A stretch of DNA of 64,000 nt. It comes from 55-13 sp037190145 (GTDB lineage: Bacteria > Armatimonadota > Fimbriimonadia > Fimbriimonadales > Fimbriimonadaceae). Positions 57,400-64,000 of this stretch are shown here, piece after piece (within the stretch, counting starts at the first letter, position 1; each line of letters starts with the position of its first letter). The DNA is taken from positions 1 through 64,000 of the forward strand of contig JBBCJU010000010.1 in NCBI GenBank assembly GCA_037190145.1, given 5' to 3'. Made by a program: the position numbers and the translations under genes. The notes under the pieces are model-generated. The model was given only the letters and a program-made list of their open reading frames with translations. It did not search any database and was not told the origin of the DNA.

Positions 57400-57668
57400 G
57401 CTTCAGGGCTGAATATCGCTTGATCAGTAGTCTGCAATGTTATCGGACAGCAAGCCTCTGGCAATGCCAGCTGAGACGTTTGTTAATGAGAGCGAACGGT
57501 CTTCGACGAACTACGCGCTATTAAGTCGTGAAAGGATCTCTCTAAGGTCATAGAAAGTTTAGTCGCCATTAAATCCCTAGCTCTAATACGATTCGCTCTG
57601 TCTACAAGAGAAGGGCAGATCAGTTCGTGGGAACAACACTGCTTGAGATAAGTGAATAAACTCACAAA
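57400..57668. other. Intergenic region upstream of the SDR gene
   Basis: About 270 bases. A 60-codon frame on the minus strand (57483-57665) begins next to the SDR start but has no family likeness, so it is not called. No other feature seen. Confidence 0.4.
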
Positions 57669-58349
57669 ATGAAAACCGTACTGGTGGCCGGTGGGGCGGG
57701 AGAGGTTGGCGAAGGAATTGTTCGTCAGCTCTTAGCTGCAGGGAACCGAGTGATTGTCCAAAGTCGATCACAGGCAAAGTTTGATGATCTTGTGGAACGT
57801 CTCCAGACTCCCGAAAACCTATACGTTGCAGTAAGCGACATTTCTACCGAATCTGAGGTGGAAACTTTACGTTCAAGCCTTCCGTTTGAGGTGGATGCAG
57901 TGGTGGCATCCATCGGATCATGGTGGTCCGGCCCAGCTTTGGTGGACCTGGATCTTGCCGTCTTTAATCAAGTCATTGCAGAAAGATTAACGACTCACTT
58001 CTTGGTCGCAAAAACCTTCTTGAAATTGTTAAAGGACCGACCTGGTTCTTCGTATTTGTTTATCCACAGCGCCGCTGGCTTCACGCCGATCCCTAACTCT
58101 GGGCCAGTCTCCATTGCAGGAGCCGCTCAAGCGATGCTAAAAGATGTATTCGCCAAAGAGTTAGAAGGATCAGAAGTGAGAATCAACATGCTCACCATGA
58201 TGGGCGCCATATCCACCCGATCCCACCCAGCATCAGATGCAGAGGCTCTCACTGCCGACGATGTTGGTAAACACGTCTCTTGGTTTGTTGGGGCCGATCA
58301 AGCCAGAGGGTTATCTGCTCGCTTCACGCATCGAAGAGAGCTTCCGTAA
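57669..58349 (+). CDS. SDR-fold protein lacking the Tyr-Lys catalytic pair
   Basis: A 226-residue Rossmann protein. VLVAGGAGEVGEGIVRQLLA is the dinucleotide motif and 'VDAVVASIGSWWSGPALVD' stands where NAG normally appears. The Ser region is seen in 'SSYLFIHSAAGFTPIPNSGP', but the expected YxxxK reads 'VSIAGAAQAML', with Val and Gly at the places of Tyr and Lys. It is therefore unlikely to work as a normal dehydrogenase and may be a regulator or an isomerase-like NAD(P) binder. It is a single gene followed by a strong hairpin. Confidence 0.8.
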   Translation: MKTVLVAGGAGEVGEGIVRQLLAAGNRVIVQSRSQAKFDDLVERLQTPENLYVAVSDISTESEVETLRSSLPFEVDAVVASIGSWWSGPALVDLDLAVFNQVIAERLTTHFLVAKTFLKLLKDRPGSSYLFIHSAAGFTPIPNSGPVSIAGAAQAMLKDVFAKELEGSEVRINMLTMMGAISTRSHPASDAEALTADDVGKHVSWFVGADQARGLSARFTHRRELP

Positions 58350-58355
58350 TACTAA

Positions 58356-58391
58356 AGCCCCTGCCGCGTTGCCACACAACGGCGAGGGGCT
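58356..58391. terminator. Hairpin between SDR and MFS genes
   Basis: AGCCCCTGCCGCGTTG pairs with CAACGGCGAGGGGCT (58356-58391). It sits between convergent genes and probably serves both, though a T-tract is not clear. Confidence 0.55.
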
Positions 58392-58523
58392 AGTACTAGT
58401 GGGAGTATAAGGGATCACAAAAACGAAATATTTTCTCTACAAGCATCTCAATCAGAGCCTGTCAAAATGTGGACAGGGCGAACCTTTCAAATAGTTCGCC
58501 TTTGTAGAAAAACCTTGCAGAAT

Positions 58524-59780
58524 TTATGCCGCAGCTTCTATGGGCTCGGGCTTGATGACCATTCGGGAGAGCACTACGCCTAAAGCTGCGCAGCTAAAGA
58601 CCACCAAAGCAAACGGTGCGGCAGTGCCGTTGAATAGTAGGCTGACCACGCTCCCTGAGACCGCGCCAAGGGCAAACTGCAACGTGCCTGAGACTGCTGA
58701 AGCGGCCCCCGCCATCTCGGGGTAAGGCTCCAATGAAAGCATGCCAGTGGTTGGACCGATCAGTCCTTGAACTCCAATGCACAAGAATAGACAGAAACCA
58801 GCCAACAGAAGACTATCAAATCCTGCAAGGACCGAAATCAGCAGCAAGGCCGCAAAAGAGACTTGGATCAACGTTGCGAATTGCACAAGCTTGGTGGTGC
58901 CAAACTTCCGGATGAAGTAAACATTCCCCTGCGCTGTTCCAATCAATCCAATTGCGTTCAATGCAAAAAGAATGCTGTACAAGGATGGATGAACCTTGTA
59001 GTGAGTCATATAAAGAAACGGTGAGGTGGTGAGGTACGCAAACATCACCGATTGAGATAGACCACCGATCATCACCGGAAGAATAAATCGACGATCAGTC
59101 AGGAGGCTAGCATACGTTTTCGCCAGGGCACCAACGTGGTCTCTGGTTCGTCGTTCGTGAGGGTGAGTTTCACCGAGGAACTTGGCGGCTAAGGCAAATC
59201 CAAGCAATCCTAGCCCGGCTTGGAACCAGAAAAGAGCCTGCCAAGGCATAACCGTGAGAAGGGTGCTACCTACCAAAGGAGCCACGATGGGTGAAACGCC
59301 CAACACTAGGAGCATGAGAGCAAACAATCGCGCCGCTTCTTCCCCATGCTTAATATCGCGAACGATTGCCCGGGAGAGCACCATTCCGGCACAAGCTCCC
59401 AGACCTTGAATAAATCGCAAAGCAATGAGTGCTTCAATGGAAGTTGTAAGCGCAACTCCAACGGAGGCTACGATGAACAATCCAAGTCCAAACTGGAGAG
59501 GTACACGACGCCCGATTCGATCTGACAAAGGACCATAGATCATCTGTCCGGCAGCCATGGCGATAAAGTAGCTCACCAAACTTAACTGAACTTGGCCTTC
59601 AGTTACATTCAGGCTCTTTGCTATGGCTGGGAAAGCCGGCAAATAGGTATCGATGCCAAATGCCCCGAGGGCAATCAGGGTGCCGAGAATAAAGGCTTGC
59701 TTTGCGGTGGAATGATTCACATGGGCTCGCAGCGGTCCGAGGTACGGGTGAAGCAACGCTGCTGCCGATAACGGTCGCAA
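58524..59780 (-). CDS. Bcr/CflA-family multidrug efflux MFS transporter
   Basis: A 418-residue protein with twelve membrane helices. 'AFGIDTYLPAFPAIAKSLNV' and 'YGPLSDRIGRRVPLQFGLGL' (MFS motif A) and 'LRFIQGLGACAGMVLSRAIV' (motif C area) are typical Bcr/CflA blocks. The frame opens at a TTG, but a GTG at 59720 (VNHSTAKQAFILGTLIALGA) is a better start because it begins at the usual place. It exports drugs or metabolites such as bicyclomycin or chloramphenicol analogues with proton gradient. It follows plsX, whose stop is 51 bases from the TTG start. Confidence 0.88.
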   Translation of the reverse strand: MRPLSAAALLHPYLGPLRAHVNHSTAKQAFILGTLIALGAFGIDTYLPAFPAIAKSLNVTEGQVQLSLVSYFIAMAAGQMIYGPLSDRIGRRVPLQFGLGLFIVASVGVALTTSIEALIALRFIQGLGACAGMVLSRAIVRDIKHGEEAARLFALMLLVLGVSPIVAPLVGSTLLTVMPWQALFWFQAGLGLLGFALAAKFLGETHPHERRTRDHVGALAKTYASLLTDRRFILPVMIGGLSQSVMFAYLTTSPFLYMTHYKVHPSLYSILFALNAIGLIGTAQGNVYFIRKFGTTKLVQFATLIQVSFAALLLISVLAGFDSLLLAGFCLFLCIGVQGLIGPTTGMLSLEPYPEMAGAASAVSGTLQFALGAVSGSVVSLLFNGTAAPFALVVFSCAALGVVLSRMVIKPEPIEAAA

Positions 59781-59830
59781 TTGGGGATTGTTCGAATATT
59801 TTGGAACAATCTGTCGAGGCTTGTCTAGGT

Positions 59831-60823
59831 CTATTGGGCAGGAAGATCTTCGGCCACACTGTGGCGAATTGAATTCACCAATTCACCATCAATGGCGCGT
59901 TGAGCCATTAGGATCGCATTCTTCATTGCCTTCGCATTGGATCGACCATGAGCGATAATGCAGATTCCATTCAGCCCAAGCAACGGAGAACCGCCTACTT
60001 CTGCGTAATCCATCTTCTTGCGAACAGGAGCCATGGCTTTTCGCATGGGCAAATACGGTAAGCGGCCGATACCTCGGGTGGGAACTTCATTGCGAATCAG
60101 TTCAGCCATGAATTCTGCTACACCCTCGCAGGTTTTCAGAACAATGTTTCCGACAAAGGCATCGCAAACGACCACGTCGACATCAGGTTCAAACATGGTT
60201 TTGCCTTCTATGTTTCCTGCGAACCATGGATAAGGCGTCAACAAGGTTTGGCATTGCTTAGCCCAAGCGCTGCCTTTGCCTTCCTCTTCTCCAATGTTTA
60301 AGAGATGCACTCGAGGGTTCTTTCTTCCCTGAACCTTCTCCATGTACGCTCGTCCCATTACGGCAAACTCAAGGATATTTTCAGGATCGATATCTGGACT
60401 TGCGCCAGCATCCAGCAAAAGGAAGCCTTCCCCGCGACTTGGCAGAAGGCTGCCAATAGCTGGCCGGTGAATTCCCTGAATCTGTCTCCAGGTGAGAAGA
60501 CTGATTGCCGTTGCTGCCCCGGTGTTGCCCGCAGAAACAAAAGCACTGGCATCGCCAGATTTCACCAGATTTGCGGCGACGGCTAGAGAGGAGTCTTTCT
60601 TCCTACGAATGGCTTCCGTCGGTTTTTCATCCATCTCCACAACTTCAGAAGCCGCAACGACTTCTAGGTTCTTAGGGTGGTTATTGCCTAGGTGGCGTTT
60701 GATCGCGTCAGGTTGTCCCACAAGCAGAATCTTGCTGCGAACAAATGGCGCTGCCTGAATAGCTCCTTGAACGACTTCTGCGGGGGCATGGTCACCCCCC
60801 ATTGCATCTAAAGCGATGTTCAA
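59831..60823 (-). CDS. plsX: Phosphate acyltransferase PlsX
   Basis: A 330-residue protein of standard length. MNIALDAMGGDHAPAEVVQG is the family start; 'RRKKDSSLAVAANLVKSGDA' with 'AFVSAGNTGAATAISLLTWR' and 'VDVVVCDAFVGNIVLKTCEG' follow. It makes acyl-phosphate from acyl-ACP for phospholipid synthesis. Its start overlaps the yceD stop by 4 bases. In most bacteria rpmF, the ribosomal protein L32 gene, lies between yceD and plsX; here it is absent, so L32 must be encoded elsewhere. Confidence 0.95.
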   Translation of the reverse strand: MNIALDAMGGDHAPAEVVQGAIQAAPFVRSKILLVGQPDAIKRHLGNNHPKNLEVVAASEVVEMDEKPTEAIRRKKDSSLAVAANLVKSGDASAFVSAGNTGAATAISLLTWRQIQGIHRPAIGSLLPSRGEGFLLLDAGASPDIDPENILEFAVMGRAYMEKVQGRKNPRVHLLNIGEEEGKGSAWAKQCQTLLTPYPWFAGNIEGKTMFEPDVDVVVCDAFVGNIVLKTCEGVAEFMAELIRNEVPTRGIGRLPYLPMRKAMAPVRKKMDYAEVGGSPLLGLNGICIIAHGRSNAKAMKNAILMAQRAIDGELVNSIRHSVAEDLPAQ

Positions 60824-61356
60824 TCTAGGTCTTCCCCGGGTTTGATGAGGTTGGCTAGTTTCTCAAACTCAGGGTGCCCAGTGGGTTTCGGGGTGGCTTC
60901 ACCCTTGTTCTTGGCTACGGGACACTCCTCATCCCACCCAGAGGTGCAGAGAGGTTGCATAGGTATTTCTACAAGTAGGCCCTGACGGAGCAAATTTTCT
61001 ACCATCAAATTGTTGCCTTCAAAAAGTTCATAGGGCTCATCGGGCACGACACGAGCAAAATCGCCGCTACCGTAGCTAGATGGAATCCCTTCTACTGGGA
61101 ATTGCTCCTGAATCTCGAACTCAACGTCGACCTCAATAGGTTCACTGCACCTCGCGCACTCAAGTACGGCGCGGGTGGCAAATTTTCCGCTTATCAGTAG
61201 AATGTTTCCGGTGCTAACGGCTTCCAGGAAGCCCTCTACCGGTTTTACGAGGTCGAGATCCTCTTCTTCGGGAAGCTCTGTGGAGATATCCACTTCAAGC
61301 TTTCTGCCTGGATGCTGGAGCACATCATTCAAGTCGAGCAAGTCTTCCCGTCTCAT
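60820..61356 (-). CDS. yceD: YceD-family protein (DUF177)
   Basis: A 178-residue acidic protein. The YceD cysteine block is visible in 'VLECARCSEPIEVDVEFEIQ', and the later 'PLCTSGWDEECPVAK' probably completes a metal-binding set. Proteins of this family are linked to accumulation of 23S rRNA in plants and bacteria. The gene overlaps plsX by 4 bases, keeping the yceD-plsX order common in bacteria. The N-terminal 45 residues are acidic, which is normal for the family. Confidence 0.85.
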   Translation of the reverse strand: MRREDLLDLNDVLQHPGRKLEVDISTELPEEEDLDLVKPVEGFLEAVSTGNILLISGKFATRAVLECARCSEPIEVDVEFEIQEQFPVEGIPSSYGSGDFARVVPDEPYELFEGNNLMVENLLRQGLLVEIPMQPLCTSGWDEECPVAKNKGEATPKPTGHPEFEKLANLIKPGEDLD

Positions 61357-61424
61357 TGATGTGCGAGAGAGTGTACCACTTGAAAAAAGAGTGCTGAGGT
61401 GCGCGGAATGATTGCCGACAATCT

Positions 61425-62294
61425 ATGTCTGGAATGGCAGTTTCGCGTCTCGGTTCTGGTGGCGTTAGTGTTCGGGCAGTAAATGCCGCGAAATCAGTAG
61501 GAAGGCTAGCTCGAGTTGACTCGATCCTTAGCCGGATGGCCACGATCTCTCATGGTGAAGAGCTTGCTCCACCCATGCTAGAAAGGATTCTCAATGCCGA
61601 CCCTATTTTGAGCCAACGTATTCCCTTTGTGGTGGCGGCTTTTTGCAATGAAACGAAGCAGCCTATTCCAGGCTCTATCTGTGACGCAATTCGATCTTTT
61701 GGATATTCCGATGTCCGAGACTTGGTGATGATTGTTGGAATCGCGGAGGTGTATCGCGAATTGTCACTGCGATGCGGCCTAAACACAGGACAACTCACAC
61801 AGCAAGCGATTGCCATTGCGGTTGCAACGGAATATCTGGGAAACAAAGTAGGACAGTCCAAGCACATCACATTTTCTGCAGGGCTGTTTGCTAACATCGG
61901 CGTTCCGGTCTTGGCGATGAGTGAGCGAGGATACTCCGGCATTGCTTCGTCGGTTGCTGGCGGCAAAACACAACTTCATGAAGCTGAGATTCAGTCTTTG
62001 GCTTGTTCTCATGGAGACGCGGGTTATTGTCTGCTAACGGATTATGGATTTGACGAGCAAGTCACGATCTGCGCGGCTGGACACTCTGTGGAATCTAGCT
62101 CAAAGCTGGTCGTATGTGTACACCTTGCCGAATCTTTTGCTCATCAACTGGGCTTCGATGGTGGCTTTGCAATTGTTCCGCCAAGTTTTAACGATGATTT
62201 GTTCCGACAATTAGGGTGCGACAACGCTGACACTGAGCATGTTGTCGCGCAAATTACAAAGTGGAGTTCGTTAAGCTCGAGGATTCTTGCTTAG
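61425..62294 (+). CDS. HDOD-domain signalling protein
   Basis: A 289-residue protein with the HDOD pattern: 'VGRLARVDSILSRMATISHG', 'LERILNADPILSQRIPFVVA', 'IPGSICDAIRSFGYSDVRDL' and 'AIAIAVATEYLGNKVGQSKH', ending with 'YSGIASSVAGGKTQLHEAEI', 'HGDAGYCLLTDYGFDEQVTI'. HDOD domains lack the HD catalytic residues and act in signalling or protein interaction. It is divergent from yceD. There is no other domain, so it may be a regulator or scaffold linked to a second-messenger system such as cyclic-di-GMP. Confidence 0.82.
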   Translation: MSGMAVSRLGSGGVSVRAVNAAKSVGRLARVDSILSRMATISHGEELAPPMLERILNADPILSQRIPFVVAAFCNETKQPIPGSICDAIRSFGYSDVRDLVMIVGIAEVYRELSLRCGLNTGQLTQQAIAIAVATEYLGNKVGQSKHITFSAGLFANIGVPVLAMSERGYSGIASSVAGGKTQLHEAEIQSLACSHGDAGYCLLTDYGFDEQVTICAAGHSVESSSKLVVCVHLAESFAHQLGFDGGFAIVPPSFNDDLFRQLGCDNADTEHVVAQITKWSSLSSRILA

Positions 62295-62352
62295 CCTCTT
62301 CTGAAAAGTTTTATTTTTTATGCGCCAACTTATTGGCGTTTTCAACCCGTCG

Positions 62353-62381
62353 CTGACAAATGCGGGATAAGTTGCTATACT
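62353..62381 (+). promoter_or_regulatory. Sigma-70-like promoter of the lipoprotein gene
   Basis: CTGACA (62353-62358) and TATACT (62376-62381) are separated by 17 bases, close to TTGACA/TATAAT. The ATG of the next gene is 33 bases after the -10 box. Confidence 0.65.
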
Positions 62382-62413
62382 AGGTCCCAGTTACCCGCAG
62401 TTTGGGGATTTTC

Positions 62414-63850
62414 ATGCGTGGACGAGGTGAACAGGTTTTGAAGAAGCTGGCTTGGGCGTTTGTAGCCGCAGCAGTCGTTGTTATTGGTTGTGGTGGCGGT
62501 GGAGGTGGAGGAAGCTCCACTACCAGCACCACAAGTACAACCAGTGGTAGCGAAGGCTCATTTGTTAAGATTCCGGCCGGTCGGCCTGGGCAGTTGGCGG
62601 TATCGCTGTTAACAGGGGCAGGGCGTGCAGTTGGTGATACATCGGCTGTTATCCGCCGCGTATCCGTTAGTGATGGGTCTGAAGTCGAATATGCCGGCGG
62701 CAGTTTGAGCTTGCTGCTGAATGGGTACACCCATCAGATAGTTAACGTAAGCGTTCCAACGTTGAGCTCTAGATTTTTCCAGAACTATTTGCTGCAAGTC
62801 GAACAGATTCGAGTTGATAACGGAACTTCGTTCCCGGATGTTTTCCCACGATTTGGGACTAACCCGCTTGTCCAACTTCAAGTACCCGCAAGTATTCGCG
62901 TTCTTCCTGGTCGAATCACATCGGTAGCGGTCCGACTGGATGATACGATGTTTGACACTTCCCAATTGCAGGATGAGGATATTTTCCAGCAAGACCTTTG
63001 GGATGCGGCAAACTTGGTTGAAAACCCCGTGCAGGGCATCGACACCTTGACTGGCTACCTCAGCGACTATGTGATGTTCGACATCAGCGGCATGTCATCC
63101 ATGGATCGACCAACGCTCGCTGATGGTTCCACTGTTGCCGGTAAAGTTTATTTCTCAGGTGACTTCGTCGCTCTCTCCACGGGTGGAAACAGCGGAAAAT
63201 TTGAAGTTCTCACATCGCTAGGGTTTGTTAATGGATCATTCGGTCCTGTTATTAACCTACCAAATCCGGGCGCAAATGATATTGGCACTTTCGGTACCTA
63301 TACTCTTCTTCAGCCAGATCCACGGTCCGAGGATCCAGAAACTGCGCCGTCTATCACGGCAATGGAAGGAACTTACTATCGATTGTCTGACGTAGTTGGT
63401 GGACTCTCATCCTTCGAGATGATCACCTTCCCAAGAAGCCAAGAAAGAATGGTTCCTGACACTCAGTCAGGTCTCGATGTTCTTCGAGAGCTTCATGTTC
63501 AGGATGTAGTCCTTATCCAACGAAGCGGAAGTACGATCACCAATATGTATTTCGGTGAGATTGACTTTGGACAAGATCAAGGCGATCCCACAACCATTCG
63601 TGCTTATCCTATCAGCCAAGTTGATACGGGTGATGCTATGAATGAGATCGAGGGAACCGTTAGCGGCTTCCGAGATACAAGTGGAAACGCGATTAGTCTC
63701 AACGTGGGTAATCCGCAAGTGAGAGCTAGCAATATCCAAAAGATTGGATCAGGCCAGTTCACCCTAAGATCTGGAACGGATACTGTTTACGGTGGCCCGC
63801 TTCCTTCTGGATTCCCATCATCAGGTCGATTCCTCGTCTTCCGCAAGTAG
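62414..63850 (+). CDS. Lipoprotein with Gly-rich and Thr/Ser-rich N-terminus
   Basis: About 478 residues from the ATG at 62414 (a TTG at 62402 is less likely). The signal segment is LAWAFVAAAVVVIGC, with a Cys at about 24, followed by seven Gly and a Ser/Thr-rich linker. The body is beta-rich: 'GRPGQLAVSLLTGAGRAVGD', 'LSLLLNGYTHQIVNVSVPTL', 'GYLSDYVMFDISGMSSMDRP' and 'FGTYTLLQPDPRSEDPETAP'. No domain is recognised; general character resembles secreted DUF4382-like proteins. The next start is one base after the stop, so it may be co-transcribed with the PafA/Dop-like gene. Confidence 0.6.
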   Translation: MRGRGEQVLKKLAWAFVAAAVVVIGCGGGGGGGSSTTSTTSTTSGSEGSFVKIPAGRPGQLAVSLLTGAGRAVGDTSAVIRRVSVSDGSEVEYAGGSLSLLLNGYTHQIVNVSVPTLSSRFFQNYLLQVEQIRVDNGTSFPDVFPRFGTNPLVQLQVPASIRVLPGRITSVAVRLDDTMFDTSQLQDEDIFQQDLWDAANLVENPVQGIDTLTGYLSDYVMFDISGMSSMDRPTLADGSTVAGKVYFSGDFVALSTGGNSGKFEVLTSLGFVNGSFGPVINLPNPGANDIGTFGTYTLLQPDPRSEDPETAPSITAMEGTYYRLSDVVGGLSSFEMITFPRSQERMVPDTQSGLDVLRELHVQDVVLIQRSGSTITNMYFGEIDFGQDQGDPTTIRAYPISQVDTGDAMNEIEGTVSGFRDTSGNAISLNVGNPQVRASNIQKIGSGQFTLRSGTDTVYGGPLPSGFPSSGRFLVFRK

Positions 63851-63851
63851 T

Positions 63852-64000
63852 ATGCGGCGGATTCTCGCCGGACTTGATACGGAGTACGGACTACTCGTAG
63901 ACGGTCGGGGTGCTGAGGATCAGATTGACGACGCAAAGGTGCTCGTCCGGAGTTATCCGGGCGAGTGCCTTTCTACTTGGGATTATCGGCATGAGTCGCC
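63852..64000 (+). CDS. PafA/Dop-like protein, N-terminal part, cut by window edge
   Basis: From ATG 63852, one base after the previous stop, the frame reads MRRILAGLDTEYGLLVDGRG and on to the window end (about 49 residues). 'LAGLDTEYGLLVDG' matches the conserved G(I/L)(E/D)TEYG start of carboxylate-amine ligases PafA and depupylase Dop, which attach or remove Pup-like modifiers. Relatives are known in Armatimonadota, with UBact-like modifiers. The rest of the gene is missing, so ligase and depupylase cannot be told apart. Confidence 0.7.
   Translation, partial: MRRILAGLDTEYGLLVDGRGAEDQIDDAKVLVRSYPGECLSTWDYRHES

Noticed and set aside
57483..57665. A 60-codon minus-strand frame divergent from the SDR gene
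   Set aside because: Its position suggests a regulator, but it has no helix-turn-helix or other recognisable motif.

Overview
The window looks like a stretch of chromosome from a diderm bacterium of the phylum Armatimonadota, probably near Fimbriimonas. The evidence is: a prepilin whose N-terminus ends in LFPVFAQAKAAAKKA, a wording I associate with that phylum; lipid A genes (fabZ, lpxA, lpxB), meaning an outer membrane; flagellin and a type IV pilus/type II secretion platform protein; planctomycete-style DUF1592/DUF1552 secreted proteins; RHS fragments; and, cut by the right edge, the start of a Pup-ligase/depupylase (PafA/Dop) relative. Phylum assignment is inference from gene style, since no rRNA gene is present. 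No tRNA, CRISPR array or prophage was seen.

Layout. 1-2110: accessory debris, with an IS481-type transposase start, a gene-poor stretch, a DUF6714-like gene, an RHS core fragment broken by frameshift and a long hairpin element. 2108-4424: two tandem paralogous small proteins and an HTH-TM-TPR protein. 4532-11630: a carbohydrate locus (LacI regulator, prepilin-like protein, lipoprotein, two clan GH-A glycosidases, SGNH esterase). 11637-18727: a Tat-type serine hydrolase, then a PPC-like secreted protein, a cytochrome c/PA14/DUF1592 protein and a DUF1552 protein. 18731-25736: TrmO, flagellin, a sugar-type ABC permease/ATPase pair, OsmC, a small lipoprotein and adenosine deaminase. 25908-30489: the fabZ-lpxA-lpxB-pepF operon on the minus strand. 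30584-38000: glutamate dehydrogenase, remA-mreB-mreC-mreD, purH and an Ig-like membrane protein. 38020-45004: M48 protease, two zinc dehydrogenases, a START-like protein, several small proteins and UbiD. 45118-47275: BlaI/M56 antirepressor operon. 47333-52732: MgtC, a sulfur (persulfide/sulfite) module, an aldo-keto reductase with an ECF sigma factor. 52787-58349: mixed genes including PilC, YwqG, CoA-transferase A and an SDR. 58524-61356: MFS exporter, plsX, yceD. 61425-64000: HDOD protein, lipoprotein and the PafA/Dop-like start.

The most unusual observation is lpxB: the single reading frame carries a complete acyl carrier protein domain, with the Asp-Ser-Leu phosphopantetheine motif, inserted between the first helix and the second strand of lipid-A-disaccharide synthase, in an operon with fabZ and lpxA, whose products work on acyl-ACP. 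Other points worth a look are the BlaI-type operon with a perfect 15-bp inverted repeat and a sensor-less M56 protease, a strong rightward terminator with no gene upstream, a chain of start/stop-overlapping small ORFs interrupted by an amber codon, and a hairpin element flanked by 6-bp direct repeats.

Many genes overlap by 1-4 bases or start within 10 bases of the preceding stop, so most blocks are probably operons. Ribosome binding sites are often weak or absent, so several start sites below are judgement calls.
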